From the NCBI GenBank assembly GCA_031763025.1, contig JASSKH010000007.1:1597276-1661275 (forward strand): a stretch of 64,000 nt of DNA, in the 5' to 3' direction. Under the pieces are notes generated by a model. The model made no database searches. It was given only the letters and a program-made list of their open reading frames with translations, and was not told the DNA's origin. Numbering within the stretch: the first letter of the stretch is position 1; each line of letters opens with the position of its first letter. Below, in pieces: positions 24,776 to 37,200 of this stretch. The DNA is from Macrocystis pyrifera (taxonomy: Eukaryota > Sar > Phaeophyceae > Laminariales > Laminariaceae). Both the position numbers and the translations under genes were made by a program.

Positions 24776-25279
24776 GTAGCGAAGCCGGCGAGGTACGTCA
24801 AAAAAGAGAGAGAAAGGAAGACCTAACCGTAGGAGACTGGAAGAAATCGTCATGGAAAGTCATCGCCATGCCACCCACAACGGGGAGAGGGCGAAGTGGT
24901 GTCTATGGAAAAGCGAAAAGTGAACACCAAAGACAAGAAGAAAAATAAAACGGTATACGCCTAAAACCACCTGAACCCAGCCCACAACTCCGGAAACGTG
25001 TCCTGTGCCACAAATGAGTGGCCCGATTACCCAGACCAGCCCCGACACTGAGCGGGGGGGTAGGCAGGACAAAATACGCAAAAACCATCCCCGAACCAAC
25101 CTAAGAAAGACAATCCAGGAACAGGCCAAGCAGAAAAAACCCGACCGGAAAACTCGGAAAACGTCAAAAAGTAGAAAAGCACCGCCCAAAGTCCAGGAAA
25201 GCGGAAAGAAAAAATATCGAGTGCAGCCGAGAAGCGACACCCTTCGCGCAAGTGAGGCCGGGTTGGCACACCCCGCCTC

Positions 25280-25640
25280 CTCTCATCCTGCCGACGACGC
25301 TATATGTGAAGGTCTTAGTCCGTTGGGCTATTGGTAAAAGGTTAACCAATCGCCTACCCAATCTAAGCCTTACAACACTCTCCCCCCCTTGAACGGACTG
25401 GATATACGGGTCGACGTGCCACCAACACGCGGTTCCAATTTTTGGGGATCCAGAAGTATTTTTTCAGAATCTTGACATGAGAAAATTCACTTTTCTTTAA
25501 AAAGCGATTTCATGGTGGACGTGAGTTTCGAACTCACGACCAACGATCCACGTCCTGCCGACGACGCCATATGTGGTCTTAGTCCGTTGGGCTATTGGTA
25601 AAAGGTTATCCGATCGCCTACCCAATCTAGGCCTCACAAC
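25280..25640 (-). repeat. tRNA-like (pol III-type) repeat, two partial copies
   Basis: Two copies of TGCCGACGACGCNATATGTG followed by GTCTTAGTCCGTTGGGCTAT occur at about 25287-25385 and 25550-25640. On the minus strand the second has a perfect T-arm-like hairpin, GTGAG TTCGAAA CTCAC, then GTCCACCA. An acceptor partner is missing, so it is not called a tRNA gene. Confidence 0.5.
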
Positions 25641-25651
25641 ACTACGCCACT

Positions 25652-26817
25652 TGTTAAGATCAAGGTCGGGACAATTTGTATCCTTGAACAGGTTTGCCTA
25701 TTGAGCCAATACTCGTTGGTACTCACGTGTGCTGTTTGCGCAGAGATAGAAGAAGAACAGCTTTATTCCTTTCGTGCACGCGGAGACTGGGAGCCAAGCT
25801 CGTGGCTCGCTGGGAAAACCCCCGGTTTTCCATCTAAGATACGCCTCCCAAGTACTACAAAGACGATCCCAATACCTGAACCCAGGTAATTACCGGGCTG
25901 TCAGCCTCATTCACGGCAGTATCATAACACTAGCCCACTCTGATGAGCCGTATATACAGATTTATATAAAATTTATGGAAACCCCGATTCCACGAACTAG
26001 AACATGAGTCGAAGATGAGGCTCCTCCAAACCCACACCCACCCCTCTGAACGGCGAGCCTATTCGCATTTATGTGCCGCTGCTCATGCGCCCTGGGTCAT
26101 GCAGGCTTGTCGTTCCACAGCTTCCTGCCACCTAGGAACCGCGTGCACCCTACGTATGCAAATGTCTTGGACGGTAGAACTTGTTAGGCCGAGCGAGAAA
26201 GCTCGGAAGGTGTCTTGAACGAGGTCCGTTATCCGGGAGCTGCTCGGGCTTCGTCTTGGGGCTCCTGCCGAGACTTGTTCCTCTTGTTGGTCTGTTGTAC
26301 AAGGCGCTCGATCCCCATCGACGAGCCTGGGCGGTGGGGCACTGAGGGGCCCTAGGCCTCTGAAGCTCGGCCACCGTGAGGGGAAGCAGACCCTCCCACC
26401 TCTTGAGTCCCCATCGTGCAGAGTGCTGAGCAAACTTACTCTAGGAAAACAACTCTAGGAAAACAAACGGAAAATAAAGAGTGACCAAACTCGTGCCAGC
26501 GAAAAGGCGAAAGTGTCCTAAGCCGAAGATGCCACTTGTTAAGATCAAGATCGGGACACTTTGTATCCCCGGACAGGTTTGCTTATTTAGCCGGTACTCG
26601 TTGGTACTCACGTGTGTTCTTTGCTTAGAGATAGAAGAAGAGCAGCTTTATTCTTTTCGTGCACGCGGAGACTGAGACCCAAGCTCGTGCCTCGCTGGGA
26701 AAATCCCTGGTTATCCATCTACAATACGCCTCCTAAGTGCTACAAATACGATCATCCCAATACCTGAACCCAGATAATTACAGGGCTTTCAGCCTCATTC
26801 AAGGCAGTATCATAACA
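25652..26817 (-). mobile_element. Second TRIM-family element, both LTRs present
   Basis: On the minus strand the 5' LTR is 26817-26537 (281 bp) and the 3' LTR is 25929-25652 (278 bp). The 5' LTR is followed by TGGCATCTTCGGCTTAGGAC, matching 17 of 20 bases of the primer-binding candidate in the 17.8-kb copy. The 3' LTR is preceded by the same purine-rich block. The internal region is about 607 bp, longer than in the other copy. Frames within it (26083-26433, minus) show no known motif. No clear target duplication was found. Confidence 0.72.
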
Positions 26818-26819
26818 GG

Positions 26820-27960
26820 GACCACAGTTTCGTTACAGTAATATTAATAGTTGTAGCTGATGCTATAATTAACAGCGTCGACTCGTTCGTGGAGGTAAGC
26901 AGGATAACTTAAGCTTGTTGTGCTTAGCTTCACGAGGTATACAATGTAGTACACGCGGTGTTGACGTGAGTGCATTACACTGTAGATTTCAGCGAAACTA
27001 ACGGTGCAGGAGAAACGGTTGACTACAAAACATCGCGGTCCCGGTGCACGCGCCCAACACGGCGCGGCGCAAATGCATCTTGAGTGTGCAGAAACAAGAA
27101 GGTGAAACCTTCAACCCATTCCAAGCGTTCCCTTCTTGGATTTTTCTCGCCTTTGTTGGCACATTTACGATGTCAAAAGACGTCACTGATTCCCCCTTAC
27201 CTGGTACTCGTAGCTCTGTCTTCGTAGCTTTCCCCGGCCGAAATAGAGCAAAGCCACGGTAGGGATGGTGCCTAATTGTGGCTATTAATAGCATGAGGAG
27301 CTCAATATTTCACCCCGAGACAACAATTTGTTGGCGCAACCCGACCAACGTTTCGATGCGCTAGTCCTAAAACAAATATGCTACTACTGTATGTAGTAAA
27401 GGTATCATACTACCCGGTATACTACTAGGTGCTCATTTGAGGAGGCCAATCGGTCAGAAAATGTGGAGCCAAAAGTGTAACAGCTGCCGTGGGATGAAAC
27501 ATTCGCGCTACCTTATTGCACTACTAGAACCACGCCATTCAACTTATTGGTCAGAATAATATCGCTTGTTGTACGATGCCACAAACAAGCTTCGCGGACG
27601 TTCAGCAGCATTGTTCTTCTCTTGGTTTGTCCGATATCGTCCGATGAGACTAGCCCCTTAGCCGCTATTTCGTATTGTGGAGCAACTATGTACGCGTTTT
27701 GACAAACCCGCCTCTCTGACACACAGAGGAGACAGGGCACATATGTTCTGCGAAAATATCCATCTCATCCAAGCGTCGTGAGCACGAGAGTCGTTCCCAC
27801 TGCGCCCTCGCAGTCTATCTCTTCCCCGTCGCCGACGCTGGGCGCTCCACACAAAGCACAAAGTACCGGTACGAGATATAGAGACGCCACCAGTCATTTC
27901 AGACAACCTCGACGACTAAATTATGTCGAAGTGAAATGACCGCGTGTGTGTGCTAGGTAT
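26820..27960. other. No recognisable gene
   Basis: Only short frames without conserved motifs. The TATTAATAG palindrome occurs twice (about 26842 and 27283). Confidence 0.4.
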
Positions 27961-27964
27961 GACC

Positions 27965-28056
27965 CCCCCCCCCCCCCAGACCTTTCCCCTTTCTATGGTC
28001 ATATGACTACGGCCATGCACGATAATGAGTACACCCCCCCCCCCCCCCCCCCCCCG
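27965..28056 (+). repeat. Poly-C runs with the TATGGTCAT...GAGTAC repeat
   Basis: Two C-runs surround CTATGGTCATATGACTACGG and ATGAGTAC. The same block next to C- or G-runs occurs at about 60935-61013, 61233-61290 and, reversed, 62063-62120 and 62230-62290. Confidence 0.7.
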
Positions 28057-28231
28057 ACCTTTTCTAGCGCTTCGCTACTTTCCACATAGGGGGGCCCTTT
28101 CTAGAGAGAAAGACATTTCGTGCCCGCAATTTACCTACTGGTCAATTTGTTTTGAGAACCTCGCCTGGTCTATATATAGGAAAATTGCGGGGATTCAGTG
28201 TCTTTATTTCTACTTGATTGACTTGCTACAG

Positions 28232-31200
28232 CTAGGATCGATCGTCTCTGCTCGACGAGATCGACCTTTCCTTATTCCTTAGTGATCCTGAGATTGGTGG
28301 TAATTTTCCTGCCCGTTCCATTGGGTGCGCTCCTCGCTCCATTGTGTGCAATGTTGGTTCCAATGAGTGCGCTGTTTGTTCCCTTGAGTGCGCTGCTGGT
28401 TCCGGTGCGTGCGGCTCATGTGTTGTTTCGGTCAACTCAACAGGATTCACCCTGGAGTTTCGGTGGATCGCGTAGGGCTTTGTACGCAGCTTACTCGTTG
28501 TCTTTACGCTGTTGAAGGAAGAGACGGGGATGTCCGCCTGAATGCTTGTGGAGTTGCGAATTGTACTGGTCATGCTCTTCCTCCTTGAGAACGAGGAGGT
28601 GCGACGCTGGAGCATGGTTTGGAGGTCACCAAAGTAGTGCAGCTAGGTTGTAGACATCGCACACCAGGGGCAGCCAGCGGCGTTCGGAACGTAGGAGAAG
28701 GTAAAGAGCGGTCAGTTGTACGTGGTACGAAGCTACATGCAGTGCTGCCGGTAGCGAGTCATCGGCGTGGTGGTGCGCTGGTGTGCTAGCGACCTGCCCA
28801 GAATGTCAGTTTTAACCTGGAGGTATACTCTACCGCCTTGAGCCCCCACCAGCGTGCTTATCTCGGCTCAGCGTTCACTCAATACTGAGACCAAATCAAC
28901 GTTCGCTGTGCGAAGTATAGCTTTAAGAATACCAGGTACCATTTGTCTCACCGCTGGACAAGAGCTTTTATCGTGCATGTTAGCCCTCCAATGTATGTGC
29001 AAGAGTGCGATAGGGACAGGGGCACAAGCGCCATGATTCTTAAGCCCCTTTTCGACGCCAACCTTACTCGGAATCCTCAGGATCTTGATTGAAAGGCTCG
29101 AAGAAATCAACAACCAGACACAGGCTGGCCCTCACCGGAAAATGCACAGCTGACGACTGCAACGGCAAGTAGTCGAAAGAGTCGCGTTTGTAGGGCTACG
29201 GGCTACATATCGACTATATACGGGCAAGTTCACCTTGTAAACTTTGGGTCCGAACACCACAGACACGGTGAATACCGTTCCACCGACGGCCGCGAAGCTT
29301 CGTGCGCATATTGTCGCCATGAGGTGTTCACTAACCAGCAGGTACAGCACCAGGTTGACCAGCCCCAGAAGCGTTGTGTTGTACACCGACAAGCAGATCG
29401 ATTGGGACTGACTTGGTGACGCGACCGAATATCGCCGATTTCGGTGGAGTCGGCGTGGTTCGTGTGCCCGCCATAGTGGGTTTGGTGTGGTTGGTCATTG
29501 GGAAAGCGGGACAAGACACGGAAAAAGAACGGTTTATCGTCAGAGGGGGTACCGGTATGGAGGCGGCGTTCGATCGACATATTTAAGCAAGACGATGGTC
29601 GGCCACCAAAATTACGGAGAGCGGGTTACCGGTTGGCATGTTCCAGATCGCTGCTTTCCCACCGCCCTTCCTATTAAGGTTGGTGCTTCTCCGCAAAACT
29701 TGTCTAGTGCCGTGTCACTTAAGCCCTCAAGCAGGAATGCAGTACCCCGACTAAATCGTAGCGCGGTGCAGTGTCATAGTGGTCGGCCACCAAATTACGG
29801 AGAGCGGGTTACCGGTTGGCATGTTCCAGGTCGCTGCTTTCCCACCGCCCTTCCTATTAAGGTTGGTGTTTTCTCCGCAAAACTTGTTTAGCGCCGTGTC
29901 ACTTAAGCCCTCAAGCAGGAATGCAGTACTCCGACTAAATCGTAGCGCGGTGCAGTGTCATAGATGAGTGGAGTGCCCTACAGACTCTTCGAATAAGGCA
30001 TTCATAATGTTTAGAACATCACCCCATCACCACCAAAGATGTCGGGTGAAGGCACTTTAGTCCCTTCACAGACAGGACAGCCGTTAAGAGGCTCCTCATA
30101 CTGAAAACGGGTATAGCACCTAAACCTACGAAGGCCATGACGGGTAGAAACTATCAATAGATCAACCGACACTCGTTGATCACCACACCAAGTGTTTTAT
30201 CTTCGTCGCTTCAAAACAAAGACACAGCCAACGGTAAAGATACAGCCAACGTTAAGAACACAGCCAACGGCAGAGAAACGGCCAAGGATAAAGGCACAAC
30301 CGACAAAACTGAACAAACCAACCGTGCAGACACAGCCAACGACATATGCACAGCCAACGGGAATAACACAGGCAACGGCAAAGGCACAGCCAACGGTGAA
30401 GACACAGCGAGCGGTAAGGACGCAACCAACGATCACGAGGGCACATCGCACCTCGCCCACTCCGTCGGCACAGTTCCATGTTTTGGCGGCCATCACCACC
30501 CCGAAGGCGTTTAGCGCACCTTTGTAGACCCACAGTATTGTACTGAAGTACCGGGCCCCAGAAGCGCACACGGGGCTAAGCACCTCTGGGTCGTACGTCA
30601 TAGGGACCGTGTGGGTTGCAGGTGAAGTAGAGCGCGAAGCATTAGATACGTGGACTTGTCGAAAAAGGTGATGCGAAAGCCTGGGCTGCTGCTATAGTGG
30701 GCCACGAGCACCCTGAAGGGAAAATTATCTCACGATACTCTGCCAGGAGCGAGTTAGGCCATGATGGTCGATCAATTATAACAAGCGACGCCCGATGTGG
30801 AGCTCAAAACGATGTGCCGCAGTGCTGTGAAATTGTATTGGACAGAGACGGGCGTCTTCTCAGGAAAAAATAAAAAAAAGGGGCGTTGCCGTCATGAACA
30901 TGATTATTGGGGCATTTGAAACAACGACCCATTACTTCTGAAGTGTTCATGACTTCTAGCATGTCGTCGTATATATTAATGACATGGTCAAGGTTCCAAA
31001 GATTTCAATAGAGGTACTGCTTGCGTTACCCGGCGTAGTGCGAAGAAAAAATATGGTTGATCAATTCTTGGCGCTCGACATTTTACCGCCACTTGGTGGA
31101 ACCACCCTCTATTCGCGGCCGAACGAATCTCCCGACAAAGTAGTGTTACAGGTTTGGGAAAAATCCGCGTTGTTCCAACACAGCTGTTGCGTAGAATGTG

Positions 31201-34200
31201 ATTTTTTACCTCCAACTCTAATTTGGTCGAGTGTGAAAACGTGAATGTTGCGTGGATCAGCTGCCCGCGATAAAAGCTGCCGAGACTTATCTGCACCGGT
31301 TTACCATTTCCAGGATAATATAGCCTCCAGTGTTTTCGCACCGAGGAATAGGAAGCAGTGCAAGGAAGGGGGCGGCGGGGCGGGTTCACCTGCGTAACCG
31401 TACACCTCGAGAGTCATGGCCGTGTGTGGACCGTCCACAATCATCCACAGGGTTAAAACCACAACGTCCACAGCCACCAGCCTCAGCACCCACATCACCA
31501 AACTCCTACCGCAGTAGACAATGTTGAACAGGTTGGGCGGCGCACACATCGGCTTTCACATAAATAGTTCCGCAATCGGCGAAAATAAGATGTCGAAAAA
31601 AATGGAGTGGAGGCGTTGCACATCAGTTAGGTCGGCACTCGTAGACATATTACTTTGTTCATCTCGCTGATGGAAGCAGCATTTCAACCACTACGACGGA
31701 CCGTGGGCACGCCTTTCAAGTCAGCGGGGAAAAGGCGTCGGGAATCATGCACTGGATGGACGTTTTTAGTTACGGCGGCGCTCTCAGGTTGCAAATCCTT
31801 GAGTGAGGTACAACGGAACGTTGTCGCGTCTACCGACCACAACATCACGTTGCCATGAGTCAAATATTTTCGTACTGGAGCGTCAACTATTGCTACGAGT
31901 ACACCAGGAATTGTACAGCGACGCAGAGGGGGACAATTGGGTCTCGGTGTCACAGCATGTAACCCCCTTCCTTCGAAACAAATGGTGTTAGTGTTAATAG
32001 AGGGGGAGTCCCAGTCGAAGTACAGTAGTGCCCAGTTGAGTATGCTCTGCTGCTGCTTTAAACTTTAAAACCCTGCAAAACGTTCAAAGCGTGCATTCTA
32101 CATTCATTCACCTGTCCGAAATAGACATGCGAACCAGAGATACCGAGTTGAATAGCCGATGGACTCGGTACGTCTTCATGTATAAGCAGCTGATAGAGGA
32201 CAAAGTTCATCGACATATGAGGGACACGGATAGGACCAGGGAGGGGGTTAACAGGTCTGCTTGGATTTTGATGCATGACACCGCTACATGGCAAAGAGAA
32301 AGACCAAAGTTTGGCGTCGCAGTCCCCGGAAGATTATAGTACCAAGATTTTCATTTTTTCGGCTACGGCTTGTTCTCCAGCCACCTATGATATGTCGCGA
32401 GACACCGTTAAGCGCAGTATGGCGTACATCCGTGCCACACGGCCGCACGCCGTGTTTCTGCTCCCTCGTTCTTGGCTGTACGTCATTTTCGATCGCTGCT
32501 TCGAACCCTGTCAACGTGGCTGTGATGCTCACCTTACAGCGAATGTTAAGGCGGTGTGCATCAGGAACGGTCGCGTTTTGCAGATGAGGTTCGAAGGCTT
32601 CCCTAAAAACAGAGGCCCGGTGAGATTAAGCAAGATGCATCCCGTCAGGAACAGCTTGCACACGAACGGCTGACAGCGCTTAACGATGGCGTACTGCCGG
32701 AGCGAAGTCCAAAGTTGGGGTCGGAAAATGGAGATGGATGGGGATAAGGGCAGTGCTCCTGAGTATTCCAACTCGGGGTAGCGGTAAAGGGCATTCATCT
32801 TGAGCATACGAACTCGGGTTGGCGTAGAAACCAAATGGTCTAGAGTGCATCAGCTGGGTTCCTCTCAAGACAATGTTCACAGCATGACCACACACTCTGG
32901 CTAAAATCATGTGGTGAGGCTGCGATTGCATGTCACGCGCTCGAGTGGCGCCCTCTTCTAAGCGATTTGACCCCGCTCCCGACCATACTTTAGAGTCATG
33001 CTACATTACCAGCGTCGGGGTGCTGCCAACGTAGTGCTCGCACCCGGTATGTTGGGCTTGCGAACTTCCCTAGCCCTTTGGGAAGAAAGGGGAAAACCGT
33101 CGAAACGTAAAATGTGGCGATCACATCATTGATCACACGAAGACACATAAGGAGGGATGCTGGAGCAGGGGATTTTTACTTGTGGAGACATCAAACAACG
33201 TAGCACACAAGTAGGTGTGCCGATTGAGAGGTTGTCGACACCTTGCGGATTTCGCTACATTGTTCAACGTCTCCACAATGATGTTTTGACGTCTACATCG
33301 TGCAGGAGGGGGGGGGGGGGCGGCCACCCGTGAGGGTGCGCTGGGTGTCGTTGGGTACAGTATTATACATGAAAAAAATACGCAAGTACGAGTATACCAG
33401 TACAGAGCGAGTGCAACGGAGGGAGATATACGGCACGGGCGCAGCATCGTACCTGGTAGTAGTTATGATGCTGAACGCTCTTCCTAGACGAATATTGATA
33501 ACGCTGCGCTTGAGGCCCTTAAGGTGGGCTGTACTTTAACCAACCCCCAAAAGGGTATAGGCGTAAGACCGATGATAATGGGAACGATATCTAAAACGTT
33601 TGATTTTTCATGCTTTACGCCATTTCAGCGGCTGTGTCTCACAGCGAACTTAAAATGAGGCTTTCTGCTATCGGGGCTATTTTATTTCTTTTACGAGAGC
33701 TTTCCAGTGCTGTTGGTGATAATTCATACAGGGTTTGGCTTCGAAGGTTTTACGAGAGAGCAAGATTTCGACAAAATTCCTATTATTGGTCCAAAACCAA
33801 CAGACTTTCCAATCTCGTCAATAAATGGGTCAATCTTTGAGAGTGTTTCGAAATCTTGCTCCCTTGCATAACCTTCAATGCTGGACCCTGTGTGAACTAC
33901 TAACGTCATTGGAAAGCTCTCGCAAAAATGATGAAGTAGTCCCTATAGCAGAAAGTCTAATTTGAAGCTCCCGGCGAGATACAGCCGCTGAAATGGTGTA
34001 AAAGCAAATATTCAAACATGTGAGATCTCGTTCCCATCATCATCGGTCTATGTCAGCAGTAAAAAGCGTGTACAGGCACGGTATGCCTTGTCGACTTTTT
34101 TACAGCACTGCAACGAGAGCTGAGGAGGGGCTTGCGCACAATGAAGAGTGGCTCGACAAACACCAGATGCAAGAAAACTCGTACCTCACGATGCTGCGTT

Positions 34201-37200
34201 ATCCACAACAGATAAAAAGAAGCATAAAGAGCACCGAAGACGGAAGCCCCGGTCATAGCATATCCCAAGACCGAAGAGGCCGGGATGTAGCCTGATGTTT
34301 TTTACCAAAAGGACAAGTTGCGTGCAGAAGGGTAGAAATGGAGTTTTGGCCGCCGGGGAGCGGGGGGGAGGGCGATAGTTGTGTTATGTGGGGTAGAGTC
34401 AGCAATTGCGTTGCAGGGAAGGTTTGGCGCTGCAAACAGCTTTGAAAACAAATTACGCGCACGCGCAGCCCACGTCGTGGTGATCCTGCTGCTGCACTAC
34501 GAATTCCACGCGTTACGGCGACGAAGGGGGCGGCATTCTCTTTGGGACGTCGAGTCGCTCGGCATTGGTGCGTCAGTTGTCACAGAGCGCATGGATATTT
34601 TTGGCGATCCCGTGGTAAAAACTAAAAAAACAGTGAGCATCCTTCGCCGGAACACTTGCCGTGGCACTTTATTTCACAGCGACAACAACAAGAACAACAA
34701 GGAAACGCGTCGCTCGAAAATCTGCAAATACGAAACCTCTGCTTTTTTTCGACACCGCTCACTTACTGCATGGAACCCTGGTATCTGTCGGAAGGTCCAG
34801 GCCGCCTTCGCATTTGGTCCCTTCCTTCCATCCGTGCACCACCATCCGGTAGAGGTCTGAGGTACACTCTCCTACTTTAATGTCCAAGGATTCTATGACA
34901 CACTGATCGGACCCGACGACGTATGCCTAAAGTAGGCGCCACGTCACGACAAACGCGGAGGCGCACACGGTAGAGGAGGGAGTGCTTGACCATAAACCCC
35001 ACGTTGGGACGTTTGGCGAAAAGAACGATTGGACCCTACTCCGGAACGCGTTACGGTTGAGCTGCATCGAACTTTTTTTATCATACTGGATGGATCAGTA
35101 CGTTGAAGAATAACAAGTGTTTCCCGCCTGCTTGTCTCCTTCGTATACACGCATTGCCCATAACGCCGGGGCAATCAATGGAGGTGACCGGTACCCGGCC
35201 CCAGCACACTGTGGGCGCAAACAAATAGTTGTGGAGACATTGAACAGCGTAGCAGCCCAGTACGCGTACCGAATTCAGAGCTTGTCGATACCTCGCGAGG
35301 GTTGCCGCACTGTTCAATGCCTCCACAAGGATTGTTGTACGCCGACATTGTGCAAGGGGAGGATCCCAGCCACCTGAGAAAGGGGCAATACCGTATCGTA
35401 TACTAGAGTGACAGAGGAAAACGCACAAACAACACGACATATTGCGGACGGCACTAAAATGTTTCCACGATGAACTGCCCTCGCGACCGCGCCTCGGGTA
35501 TGCTCCTGCGTAATGGGGCGATCAGATGGCCCATCTAAGCCTGCCCTTTTTCATTTTCCCGCCGTACTGTTTCGTACCTCAAAAGGGCTCCCAGGGATGT
35601 TGAGACCGTGCCTTTGTACAAAGAACAGCTCCGTCCCTGACTCGTTCTGCGTGCGCATCTGTACCCGGTACGACCCGTCCCCAAGATCGTAAACCGCCTC
35701 CTGGACCTTGTGGGACATGGTACTTGTGGTCCAGGCATCAAAGGCGTCGCCCCCGTATCCAGTGAAAATCTCGTTACTGTAGAAATCTCTACTAGTGAAA
35801 GATATGTTGATCAAGGCGTGCATCTCTACGGTCGTCGGGAACGTCGTTAGGACTGTCAATCGGACGGGGAGGCACGGGAAGAGGGGGTTCCAGTGTTACG
35901 TAGGTGGCTGGCTCAGAAAAAGCATAAAGAGGGATGCATACGTTGCTCTTATTGTGAGGGGGGCAAGCAAGCCAGGATGAGTCATCATACTGAGGCTGGA
36001 AACACGTTTTCCTTGTAGCGGGTCTTCTAACTAGTTTGGTGCATACAGTCGAAAACGTTTCAGCACGGTGTAGCAGACTGAGGCTCGGCAACGTTTGAGC
36101 AATGGTTGTAATATTGCTGATGGGGTCTTCGTTATGCTAGGGCAATCCGCCGCCGCGTCGAACTTGACGTGGCCTGTAATTTTTCGGACTTACCGACGCT
36201 TGTTGGCGCATATGGTTCCCCTGACGTGGCCGTCATGTTCAAACTCGCCAAAACGCCGCCCGACTCTAGTTCTACCTGCGGCAAGATATGAAAAGCGGAA
36301 GAAAATCGAACGAAGTAAGTAAAACAACCACGGAGTACTAGAAGCAACCACGGCTACCATTTGGGGGATACCGATACTGAGTTGCTGTATTATCCCTGCC
36401 GTACGTTGACTCGCCTCGTCCCGTCTGGTGGGCTGCTGATCTCGCGAATACTGCCGCGAACAGGGTCCTGATTTTGCCGAGACACGGTAGAGTACAATCT
36501 GGCGAAGAAGACACTCGCAGGACGAAAAAACAATCTCGGCACACTTTCTCGGCGCATAAAACGTAGGCGATGAACTCACCACGACGGAGTGTATCCCGGT
36601 GACTGGCAGGCGTACCGAAAGGTGCGTTTCTGACTTCGACATGCTGTCCATCTGACCCCAAAAGACGATCGACGCCGGTATACCGAAGTACGGAAACGTC
36701 ACCGCGACTGTGCGTATCCTATGCACCGAAATATGTTAAGAACGTAGGGAGGGCAAAGGGAGAGGATACGTTGAGCCGTAATTGGCAGGGTATCGACGTG
36801 AATGCTCGCAAATACACGTTGCTATCGGCACCTGTGGCTTGCTCTCAAAGGGCTATCGTGTGCGCATGGGATGAACCATCGTTTGAACTTGGCAAGGAGC
36901 CATATGCAGTCCGGGAGACTGAAACGGATCCAGCCAGACACGAAACGCGTCTACCTTGCTTGTCGAAACCAGCACCCCTTTCGCGTTGACTTTTGGTCTT
37001 AACCACGGATTGACCAAACCGGACGCCGAACGCAGGTGGCTACATTGAGCGTCGATTTGAACGTTGAATTTCCATACGTACACACCGCAACGGGATGCCA
37101 TCTCCCAGGTCGCAACGTTCCCCTTCTTCGACAACGCCCACGACGACCAAATCCGACGTTGTGTTGACCTGCCGCAGCAACGACGTTTGCTGGATATGAA

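Noticed and set aside
25503-25640. Intron-containing tRNA gene on the minus strand
   Set aside because: The T arm is perfect and GTCCACCA follows, but no matching 5' acceptor strand or D arm is found, and a second partial copy lies 260 bases away.
35792-36091. Extra receptor exon (frame with FQPQYDDSSWLACPP)
   Set aside because: Exon 36275-36194 ends in phase 1 at a strong donor and joins 35852 exactly, so this stretch is intron.
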